A stretch of 14,229 nt of DNA, from NCBI GenBank assembly GCA_934229395.1, contig CAKQDL010000046.1, positions 1-14,229 of the forward strand, read 5' to 3'. Shown here in pieces: positions 1 through 5,013 of the stretch (its first letter is position 1; each line of letters opens with the position of its first letter). The translations under genes were made by a program, and so were the position numbers. This stretch comes from an uncultured Peptococcaceae bacterium. GTDB lineage: Bacteria; Bacillota; Peptococcia; Peptococcales; Peptococcaceae. Under the pieces are notes generated by a model. The model saw only the letters and a list, made by a program, of their open reading frames with translations. It searched no databases and had not been told where the DNA came from.

Positions 1-28
1 GCGCTGGCTTAATTTCATAGAAAACACA

Positions 29-66
29 AAGAACCCCGTTTTGAGTTGTTTCAAAACGGGGTTCTT
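29..66 (-). terminator. Rho-independent terminator of the NSS transporter gene
   Basis: A perfect 16-bp inverted repeat (29-44 with 51-66) encloses a 6-base loop. Read on the minus strand, the stem is followed by a U-rich stretch (TTTGTGTTTT, complement of 21-30), which suits the end of the minus-strand transporter gene stopping at 117. On the plus strand no T-run follows, so it is probably a minus-strand terminator, though it may also slow plus-strand transcription. Confidence 0.6.
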
Positions 67-76
67 CGACAGTCTG
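62..76 (+). repeat. Hairpin-foot 15-mer, copy 1
   Basis: TTCTTCGACAGTCTG lies one base before the hairpin at 78-101. It matches the motif at 3707-3721 at 13 of 15 positions and its minus-strand relatives at 3447-3461 and 14018-14032 less closely. Its first bases also form the end of the preceding hairpin stem. The role is unknown. Confidence 0.5.
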
Positions 77-77
77 T

Positions 78-106
78 AGCCATCCCGTGCGTGGGATGGC
101 TTTTTT
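78..106 (+). terminator. Rho-independent terminator for a plus-strand gene left of the window
   Basis: A 9-bp perfect stem AGCCATCCC/GGGATGGCT (78-86 with 93-101) with a 6-base loop is followed directly by a T-run (101-106) and further T-rich sequence. The orientation implies a plus-strand transcription unit entering from the left edge. The window begins with codons that could be its last residues (Ala-Leu-Ala-stop at 1-12), but this is too short to call a gene. Confidence 0.7.
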
Positions 107-116
107 GTTTGTTTTA

Positions 117-1454
117 TTAGCCAATGCCGCCTAGAAGGGCGCCGGCAATGAGGGCGATGAGGGCTGCTGTGCAGTACACATATTTGCCCATTGGAAAGAA
201 CCATTTGCCAATCGGCTTGCGTGCGCCTTCGTTTACGGCGCGAAGCACAAAGTCCTTGCCCGCCACCCAGAAGAACATAATCCCGGCCAAAAGGGCGCCG
301 AGTGGGCAGATGTAGATGGAAACCACGTCCATCCATTGGGAGGTGATGGCTTGAATCATAATCGCCACAATGCAACCAAACACATGGATGATGGCCGTGG
401 CAGGAATGCGCTTGAGCTCGAAGGTTTCCTGCAAGAAAGCCACAGGTGCTTCGTAGAGGTTGATGATGGAGCTCACACCAGCAAAGATGATGCACACAAA
501 GAAGATGATGCCAACGAGCTGACCGCCAACCATGCCGTTCATAACCTCTACAAGGTAGATGAACATGAGCCCAGGACCGCCTTGGTCCAATGGCGCTGCG
601 GCAGATGCCATGGCAGGGATGATGGCAAAGGCTGCAAGCAAGGCGGCAATGGTATCAAAAAGGGCTACGTTGCGCGCAGAGCTTGGAATATCCTCTGTTT
701 TTTTGAGGTAGGAACCGTAAATAACGCTGCCGTTACCAGCTACAGAAAGAGAAAAGAAGGCCTGGCCAAAGGCAAAAATCCACACCTGTGGATTGAGTAG
801 GCCTTCAGGGTTTAAGGTAAAGATGTACTTATAGCCTTCGCTGGCGCCAGAAAGGGTGGAAATATAAATCCCCAGGCCCACAAGAAGGAAGAAGAGAATT
901 GGCATCATGACCTTATTGGCGCGCTCAATACCGCCGGCCACGCCGAGGGACATAATGGCAAAGCTCACCATAATAGCAATGACTATCCAAAAGGCGTTAT
1001 CCACAGAAATTTGGCCAAAGGTTCCGCCAATAATCTCCATATCTTGGCCCATGGCAAAAAGCTGACCGGAGAGGGCCATAAAAGCATAGTGGAAAATCCA
1101 GCCCATTACAACAGTGTAGCCAATGCCCAAGGCGAGGGAGCCCAAAATAGGTAGCCCACCAATCATTTGGCCGAGCTTGCGGCTACCAGTGCGCTCACGG
1201 GTGCAGGCGCCAAAGGCATCCACAGGGCCAGCTTGTGTGGCGCGCCCTAGGGCAAACTCGCCAATAACGCCTGTAGAGGCAATGAGTACAACAAAGAAAA
1301 AGTAAGGCAGGAGAAAGGTCAGCCCACCCCACGTAGACACCATGATTGGGAAGCGCCAAATGTTACCCATCCCAACAGCCGAGCCAATACAGGCCAAAAT
1401 AAATCCCCAGCGGCTCTGGAAGCCATCGCGGGATTGTGATACTTGATCTTTCAT
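117..1454 (-). CDS. Sodium-dependent transporter, NSS (SNF) family
   Basis: 445-residue polytopic membrane protein of the neurotransmitter:sodium symporter family. These proteins import amino acids or related solutes with Na+ through the LeuT fold. The family signature GSAVGMGNIWRFP is at residues 24-36 in TM1. I count about 11 hydrophobic segments (near 12-37, 41-65, 95-125, 155-172, 182-204, 229-252, 262-288, 315-343, 352-373, 378-398, 427-444), the number reported for several bacterial members. TM6 carries SLSVAGNGS (235-243) and TM8 carries SSIINLYEAP (328-337), positions that bind substrate and Na+ in LeuT. The ATG at 1454 is chosen over an upstream TTG (1469) because AGGTGA lies 5 bases before the ATG and would be inside the longer form. 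It has its own promoter and terminator and so is probably monocistronic. The substrate cannot be told. Confidence 0.92.
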   Translation of the reverse strand: MKDQVSQSRDGFQSRWGFILACIGSAVGMGNIWRFPIMVSTWGGLTFLLPYFFFVVLIASTGVIGEFALGRATQAGPVDAFGACTRERTGSRKLGQMIGGLPILGSLALGIGYTVVMGWIFHYAFMALSGQLFAMGQDMEIIGGTFGQISVDNAFWIVIAIMVSFAIMSLGVAGGIERANKVMMPILFFLLVGLGIYISTLSGASEGYKYIFTLNPEGLLNPQVWIFAFGQAFFSLSVAGNGSVIYGSYLKKTEDIPSSARNVALFDTIAALLAAFAIIPAMASAAAPLDQGGPGLMFIYLVEVMNGMVGGQLVGIIFFVCIIFAGVSSIINLYEAPVAFLQETFELKRIPATAIIHVFGCIVAIMIQAITSQWMDVVSIYICPLGALLAGIMFFWVAGKDFVLRAVNEGARKPIGKWFFPMGKYVYCTAALIALIAGALLGGIG

Positions 1455-1499
1455 ACGCTCACCTCGCAAAAATGTTTAGAAAAAATGAATAGTTATTTA

Positions 1500-1528
1500 A
1501 GTATATCAGAAAATAATGCCCTTGCATA
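1500..1528 (-). promoter_or_regulatory. Candidate promoter of the NSS transporter gene
   Basis: On the minus strand there is an extended -10 element, TG-A-TATACT (TATACT at 1500-1505), about 45 bases upstream of the chosen start. The -35 at 17-base spacing (TATGCA, 1523-1528) is weak, so the call rests mainly on the extended -10. Confidence 0.4.
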
Positions 1529-1586
1529 GAAGCTACCATGTACACAATCCAAGGAAAAAACTATCACTGCTATAAGCGTAGCCAAT

Positions 1587-1613
1587 AAAAAAACGCCCCG
1601 CATTTGCGGAGCG
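1587..1613 (-). terminator. Rho-independent terminator of the metallo-hydrolase gene
   Basis: On the minus strand, 9 bases past the stop codon, CGCTCCGC pairs with GCGGGGCG (8 bp with one G-U pair) around a 4-base loop. A run of seven T follows (complement of 1587-1593). It separates the hydrolase gene from the downstream transporter gene. Confidence 0.8.
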
Positions 1614-1621
1614 CTGAGATC

Positions 1622-2893
1622 TTATTCTTTCTCCTTGGCCATTTCTTGGGCGCATGTTTGGTAGTAGTGGCGGCCATTGGCGCTTGTTTCTTTTTTGGAG
1701 ATGGACCACAGGGCTTGGATTTTCTTTTCCTTGGCGGTGGCTGTTTCTTCTTGGGCATTTAGGAGCTTGTCGCAAAGTTCGAGGGCCCATTGCTCTTCGC
1801 CTTCGGCAAGCGCCTTATTGATTTCTGCAAGGATTGCCTCGGCCCCGCCCATCATAGCGACTTCCTTGGTGGCGCGCTTGTATGGGGAGAGGGGATGGAG
1901 GGAGGTAGGGTTGCCGTCAAACCAGCCCTGATAGCCAGCAGCAATGCCGCGCACCGACCAATCCACGCTGCCGTAATGCTCGCCTAGGTAAGGGAGCATG
2001 GCAAAGGCATCAGGTAGGCGCACGCTGTGGGCGAGCTCGTCGGTGGTTTTGCCATCGGCTAAGCCATCTAAGGTTTCTTCCAAAATAAAGCGAATGGCTG
2101 CTGCATAGTTGTAGAGCATGGTGTCGATTTTTTTTGCATCGGTATAGGCCACGCTGTGGCCAGGCAAAAGCACCTCGGCGCCATAAGAGCGCAAAAGCTC
2201 CAAGGAATCCACCCAAGCAGCTACATCGCGGTACTCGCTGCCGCGGATGGCATAAAGGTTTGGCCAGCATGGATAAAAATTATCGCCACAGCAGAGGATT
2301 TTTTCTTCAGGGAGCCAAGCGAGAAGGGTATCGTCGGTTTCGCCGGGGGCTGCCTTGAGCACAAGGGTGCGGCCGTAGCGCTCGAGGGTCACTTCGTCCT
2401 CGCTAATGAGCTCAGTCACAGGAAGTGGCTTGCATTCGCCGCCGTCTTGACGAGGCCCCAAGCCCTGGGTGATGTAATTATCGTCATCTGGCAGGGTAAA
2501 GCCAAATTGGCGCGTCATGCGGCGGCCAAATTCTGGGGCCATGGTCTTCATAAAAGCAAGAGGCGTTTTGCATGGCGCAAAAGCAATGACTTCCTTGGCC
2601 GTGTCCTTAAAGGCAGCGGCGCCGCCGGTGTGGTCTTGGTGGGAATGGGTGTAGATGATGGTTGCCACAGGCTTATCGGTAACAGTAGCAATGGCCTCCT
2701 TGAGGCATTCTGCAGCTGCTACACCATCCAAGGCATCAATTAAAATGCAAGCCTCGTCCCCCACAATGAGGGTCGCGTTGCTATGGCCGTAGCCCATAAA
2801 ATAATAGACATCGTTCGCTAGGGTTAAAATTTCTTTTTTGTAGTTGCGTGTAGCAAAATCGCGCAAAAGCGCTTCGCCGTTTTGAGTGAGCAT
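1622..2893 (-). CDS. Metallo-beta-lactamase-fold hydrolase, alkylsulfatase-like
   Basis: 423-residue protein with no signal peptide, so probably cytoplasmic. The N-terminal two thirds is a metallo-beta-lactamase fold. THSHQDHTGG (82-91) gives the HxHxDH metal ligands H83, H85, D87 and H88, and LPGHS contains H246. The segment GDNFYPCWPNLYAIRG (203-218) and the later WFDGNPTSLHPLSP (324-337) resemble the alkylsulfatases SdsA1/BDS1. The C-terminal helical part (about 345-400) resembles their dimerization domain. At 423 residues it is much shorter than secreted SdsA1-type enzymes and lacks room for the SCP2-like C-terminal domain. E185 in APGETDD takes the place of the usual third-motif His, as in alkylsulfatases, while D204 is the standard bridging Asp. 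The ATG at 2893 is chosen because AAAGGAGG lies 7 bases upstream; a longer ORF would run through the promoter. The substrate is unknown. Confidence 0.8.
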   Translation of the reverse strand: MLTQNGEALLRDFATRNYKKEILTLANDVYYFMGYGHSNATLIVGDEACILIDALDGVAAAECLKEAIATVTDKPVATIIYTHSHQDHTGGAAAFKDTAKEVIAFAPCKTPLAFMKTMAPEFGRRMTRQFGFTLPDDDNYITQGLGPRQDGGECKPLPVTELISEDEVTLERYGRTLVLKAAPGETDDTLLAWLPEEKILCCGDNFYPCWPNLYAIRGSEYRDVAAWVDSLELLRSYGAEVLLPGHSVAYTDAKKIDTMLYNYAAAIRFILEETLDGLADGKTTDELAHSVRLPDAFAMLPYLGEHYGSVDWSVRGIAAGYQGWFDGNPTSLHPLSPYKRATKEVAMMGGAEAILAEINKALAEGEEQWALELCDKLLNAQEETATAKEKKIQALWSISKKETSANGRHYYQTCAQEMAKEKE

Positions 2894-2920
2894 GGTATAA
2901 CCTCCTTTGGTTGTATCAAA

Positions 2921-2948
2921 AGTATAGCAGAAAGGCGCGCACAATCAA
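2921..2948 (-). promoter_or_regulatory. Promoter of the metallo-hydrolase gene
   Basis: Minus strand: TTGATT (2943-2948), a 16-base spacer, and TATACT (2921-2926), about 27 bases before the start codon. It lies back to back with the divergent plus-strand promoter at 2957-2985. Confidence 0.6.
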
Positions 2949-2956
2949 AGGAAGCG

Positions 2957-2985
2957 TTGCATAAGAGGGGGCCATCCATTAAAAT
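2957..2985 (+). promoter_or_regulatory. Promoter of the small anchored-protein gene
   Basis: TTGCAT (2957-2962), a 17-base spacer, and TAAAAT (2980-2985), followed by the ribosome binding site at 2999-3004. Only 8 bases separate its -35 from the -35 of the divergent hydrolase promoter, so one bound regulator could affect both. Confidence 0.55.
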
Positions 2986-3012
2986 AAAAGCAAACGAAGG
3001 GAGGCGCGCAGC

Positions 3013-3411
3013 TTGAAAAAAAGCATGAAAAAAATCATCGCCATCATCACCGTGCTCGCACTGGCGCTTGCAGTAGGTGGTTATTACGTATACAGCGACC
3101 AATACGCCGACTCCTTCTACACCGGCGAATGGCAAACCGTCACCGGCGATTACAACGGCGTGAGCGTACGCATGAAAGACGTGGTCGGTACCATGACCCT
3201 CGCGCTAGAGTCAAACGGCGCAGCCCAGGTAGCGAGCGACGAAGAAACCCTCAAAGGCCGCTGGAAACCCGCAGATAACCAGGGCGCTACCCTCACCATC
3301 AAAGATAAAACCTTTCAAATAGAAAAAGAAAGCAAAAACGCCATCATGCTAAAAAAAGACGGCATCACCATCCATCTTAAAAAAGTAGGCGAAAGCACCA
3401 TCGTAGAATAA
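3013..3411 (+). CDS. Small membrane-anchored extracytoplasmic protein, unknown function
   Basis: 132 residues. The N-terminus is basic (LKKSMKKI) and is followed by one hydrophobic segment (about 8-28) with no lipobox Cys and no clear cleavage site, so a signal anchor is likely. The remaining 100 or so residues alternate polar and hydrophobic residues and contain YTGEW, GTMTLAL and LKGRW. This suggests a small beta-sheet domain of the lipocalin-like kind seen in many short exported Bacillota proteins, but I cannot name the family. The TTG start at 3013 is preferred because GGGAGG sits 8 bases before it and 20 bases before the in-frame ATG at 3025. The gene is divergent from the hydrolase gene. 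Codons favour GCC, GGC and AAA. It is predicted to face the outside of the membrane. Confidence 0.75.
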   Translation: MKKSMKKIIAIITVLALALAVGGYYVYSDQYADSFYTGEWQTVTGDYNGVSVRMKDVVGTMTLALESNGAAQVASDEETLKGRWKPADNQGATLTIKDKTFQIEKESKNAIMLKKDGITIHLKKVGESTIVE

Positions 3412-3421
3412 AAGTGCACAA

Positions 3422-3446
3422 AACAGAGCCCTTAGCAGGCTCTGTT
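3422..3446 (+). repeat. Terminator-like hairpin, left copy, without T-run
   Basis: Stem AACAGAGCC/GGCTCTGTT (3422-3430 with 3438-3446) with a 7-base loop, 10 bases after the stop of the small anchored-protein gene. It equals the hairpin at 3722-3746 except for one loop base (C3436 against T3736). No T-run follows; instead the 15-mer CAGCGTGTAGAAAAA begins at the next base. Confidence 0.75.
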
Positions 3447-3461
3447 CAGCGTGTAGAAAAA
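3447..3461 (-). repeat. Hairpin-foot 15-mer, copy 2
   Basis: On the minus strand it reads TTTTTCTACACGCTG and abuts the hairpin at 3422-3446. It is identical to the copy at 14018-14032. About 7 bases on, ACGTGTATGTGAATAG (from 3468) also recurs with a one-base gap at 13969. Confidence 0.6.
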
Positions 3462-3504
3462 ACTAAAACGTGTATGTGAATAGAAAGATTTGGAGAATAG
3501 CATG

Positions 3505-3670
3505 AGCCTTCTCCACCTGGGGAGAAGGTGGCGGCGTAGCCGACGGATGAGGGGTATGAGCGTCAGCGAATAATCGATTTAGCTGTAAAGTGCGGTGAAA
3601 ACACACCCTCATCCGAATTTTTCACGAAAACCATGTGAAAAATCCACTTTCTCCCTCAAGGGGGAAGGCT
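3505..3670. mobile_element. MITE-like palindromic repeat, copy 1 (complete)
   Basis: A 166-bp non-coding element bounded by imperfect inverted ends of about 27 bp, starting AGCC and ending GGCT. Each end is itself a palindrome (CTTCTCC..GGAGAAG on the left, CTCCCTCAAGGGGGAAG on the right). Inside are a perfect 10-bp inverted pair CGGATGAGGG (3544-3553) with CCCTCATCCG (3606-3615), a CGGC/GCCG mini-hairpin (3532-3542), and a 9-bp hairpin ATTTTTCAC/GTGAAAAAT (3617-3625 with 3635-3643). A second copy, inverted, lies at the right end of the window. It has no ORF and no clear target-site duplication next to AGCC/GGCT. I recall similar repeats from many gut Bacillota, but no name is certain. Confidence 0.75.
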
Positions 3671-3706
3671 TTGCAAATGCGCACATGCTTCAATTTTAAA
3701 TCATAC

Positions 3707-3721
3707 TTTTTCGACAGACTG
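3707..3721 (+). repeat. Hairpin-foot 15-mer, copy 3
   Basis: TTTTTCGACAGACTG ends at the base before the hairpin at 3722-3746. With the minus-strand copy at 3447-3461 it forms an inverted pair that brackets the MITE-like repeat, with a hairpin on each outer side. Confidence 0.6.
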
Positions 3722-3749
3722 AACAGAGCCCTTAGTAGGCTCTGTTTTT
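3722..3749 (+). terminator. Rho-independent terminator, right copy of the duplicated hairpin
   Basis: Stem AACAGAGCC/GGCTCTGTT (3722-3730 with 3738-3746) followed by a T-run to 3749. It is exactly 300 bases after the left copy. It is the only one of the two with a T-run, so it probably ends transcripts from the small anchored-protein gene after read-through of the repeat. It also borders the end of the minus-strand relics at 3760. Confidence 0.7.
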
Positions 3750-3759
3750 GTGCGCTTAT

Positions 3760-3987
3760 TTAATTTCCGTAAGGCCATAGCGGGTGCTTTTTTTTGCTCA
3801 GGGTGCAAATCACGCCGCGGTCTGTTATGTGGAGCACCTTGCCACGGGCCTTTTTGCCAAGGCGGTCGTAGATGCGGCCGGCGCTCATGCATTCGCCCAA
3901 AACAGTGCGGGTGCTGTTGGCCACATAGCCCACCTTGCCCACGCCATTGATATACACAGCAATGGCTTCCTTATATTGAGGGTTTTG
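3760..3987 (-). pseudogene. C-terminal remnant of a small HIRAN-domain protein
   Basis: About 75 codons remain in frame to the stop at 3760-3762, including KEAIAVYINGVGKVGYVANS, then SAGRIYDRLG and GVICTL. This is the core of short bacterial HIRAN-domain proteins, which usually start with about 20-25 more residues. HIRAN is a small domain found alone or in DNA-repair and helicase proteins; the role of the solo form is not known to me. No usable start or ribosome binding site is present in this frame. The 5' end runs into an AAA-ATPase gene fragment in another frame, so the gene has lost its beginning. An ATG at 3957 could only give a domain fragment. Confidence 0.65.
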
Positions 3988-4157
3988 CCAAACCGGCGAG
4001 GGCGTGTAATGAGCGTCACGTTCCCTGTGATGGGTTGTAGCCAGTCGCTAATGAAGAGGGTTTTGTCAACGTAATAGCCGTTTCCGGTAATGATATCCTT
4101 AAAATTGCTCAGTCCTATTGGAAGAATTTTTTTACCTGTACGCACCTCCTTATGCAT
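3975..4157 (-). pseudogene. N-terminal remnant of a predicted AAA-ATPase (PF09820-like)
   Basis: From the ATG at 4157 the reading gives LPIGLSNFKDIITGNGYYVD and then LITRPRRFGKTLN. This is the start and the Walker A-like segment of the large (about 500-residue) AAA-ATPase plus PD-(D/E)XK proteins common in gut Bacteroidetes and Clostridia. After about 61 codons the frame passes into HIRAN sequence in the wrong frame and stops at 3885. More than 85 percent of the expected protein is missing. AGGAGG (complement of 4145-4150) lies inside the ORF, five bases before the codon ACA that precedes GKKILPIG. The original start may have been at that codon and been lost. Confidence 0.7.
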
Positions 4158-4184
4158 TTCTCTGGCTTTTGCTTGTTTATTTTA

Positions 4185-4276
4185 TTATAAAGTCACGGGG
4201 GCACCATTTACAAACACCTTGTTGAGGATGCGCTGCGGGGCTTCTTTATTATGGGCGCAAAAGGTGGTATAATCTT
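4185..4276 (-). pseudogene. Possible 3' tail of a decayed minus-strand gene
   Basis: One minus-strand frame is open for about 30 codons ending at the TAA at 4185-4187, with a protein-like end (APQRILNKVFVNGAPVTL). It precedes the AAA-ATPase remnant in the same direction. Its upstream part would run into the promoter and start of the plus-strand gene at 4307, so only a tail could remain. I do not recognise a family, and chance is not excluded. Confidence 0.25.
4268..4273 (+). promoter_or_regulatory. -10 element of the pRiA4b ORF-3-like gene
   Basis: A perfect TATAAT lies 33 bases before the ATG at 4307. The -35 at 17-base spacing (TTTATT) is weak. A TTGACA follows at 4275-4280, but any -10 for it would overlap the ribosome binding site, so the TATAAT is the better call. 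Confidence 0.5.
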
Positions 4277-4306
4277 GACAAATTCTTTTTATGAGGAGCA
4301 TATTAT

Positions 4307-4942
4307 ATGAAGTCTTTATATTTTTCTGCGACGTTTGAAGAGGGCGATGCGCCGGTTTGGCGTCGTTTTTCTGTGCCTATGAATTATACCTTTACCCAGT
4401 TGCACGATTGCCTGCAGATTCTGTTTGGCTATTCTGGCAGCGAGGAGTATGAATTTGTGATGGAGGAGCCAAAGCTGCGCATTACGGCGGATGCGGATTT
4501 GTACGAGCGCTATCTCTTTTTGCACAGCGAGGCTGGCAAGGCGTATTTGGAGGAAAAGCGTGAGGAGGGCCACGAAATTGATTTGTCGGTAGAGGTGGCC
4601 TGGGCGGAGGATTTGCCACTCGATCCGCTCACCCTCAAAAACCGCACCTTTAGCTATATCTACGATTTTAGCGACGAATGGGTGTACCGTTTGGAGCTTT
4701 TGGATATTTTGGAGGATGGGCCAGAGGTGCCAGCTCTGCGCGAGGGCTTGGGCAATGCGCCCTTTGAAGCCTGCGGTGGCTTAGATGGCTACTACGAATT
4801 GGTGGAGGTGCTGACCAATCCAAATCATCCGGACAACGAAGCCATTCATATGTGGGTGGATGAAATGGGCTACAGCTTCTATGATGAGGACGATGTGAAC
4901 GATGCCCTCCGCGCCTATGGCGAAAGTCAAAACGAAAAATAG
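4307..4942 (+). CDS. Plasmid pRiA4b ORF-3-like family protein
   Basis: 211 residues matching the pRiA4b ORF-3-like family (PF07929): PVWRRFSVP (16-24), LHDCLQILFGYSGSEEYEF (32-50), YIYDFSDEWVYRLEL (117-131) and the family's CGG motif in FEACGGLDGYYELVEVL (153-169). The C-terminus is acidic. It is soluble, with no signal peptide or membrane segment. The family is widespread, often near mobile elements, and its biochemical role is unknown. GAGGAG lies 8 bases upstream of the ATG, and TATAAT provides a separate promoter. It sits between a scar of broken genes and the histidine operon, in the same direction as the operon but with only an 8-base gap from its stop to the operon's own -35. Read-through into his genes is possible because I see no terminator between. 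Confidence 0.88.
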   Translation: MKSLYFSATFEEGDAPVWRRFSVPMNYTFTQLHDCLQILFGYSGSEEYEFVMEEPKLRITADADLYERYLFLHSEAGKAYLEEKREEGHEIDLSVEVAWAEDLPLDPLTLKNRTFSYIYDFSDEWVYRLELLDILEDGPEVPALREGLGNAPFEACGGLDGYYELVEVLTNPNHPDNEAIHMWVDEMGYSFYDEDDVNDALRAYGESQNEK

Positions 4943-4950
4943 AATACTGG

Positions 4951-4979
4951 TTGACATTAACGCTTTAACGTGGTAAATT
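4951..4979 (+). promoter_or_regulatory. Promoter of the his operon with a direct repeat in the spacer
   Basis: A consensus TTGACA (4951-4956), a 17-base spacer, and TAAATT (4974-4979). The spacer contains TTAACG twice (4957-4962 and 4965-4970), 8 bases apart start to start, a possible operator position. The predicted transcript start is near 4986, giving a leader of roughly 28 bases. This is too short for a T-box or a peptide attenuator, so any histidine control here would have to act at initiation. Confidence 0.7.
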
Positions 4980-5013
4980 AATAAAGCAAAACAAGAAGGA
5001 AGGGAGAGGAATC

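Noticed and set aside
1..12. Codons Ala-Leu-Ala-stop at the left edge as the end of a plus-strand gene
   Set aside because: Four codons cannot support a gene call, although the plus-strand terminator at 78-106 makes such a gene likely.
2156..2743. A 195-codon plus-strand frame within the metallo-hydrolase gene
   Set aside because: Antisense shadow of a gene with clear metal-binding motifs; no promoter or ribosome binding site and no recognisable domain.
3760..3957. The 65-codon ATG frame as a complete small HIRAN protein
   Set aside because: The ATG is in the middle of the conserved domain (after KEAIAV), with no ribosome binding site, so it is better read as a truncated remnant.
4943..5013. 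Search for a T-box or other riboswitch ahead of hisZ
   Set aside because: The interval from promoter to ATG is too short and has no specifier or antiterminator-like structure.
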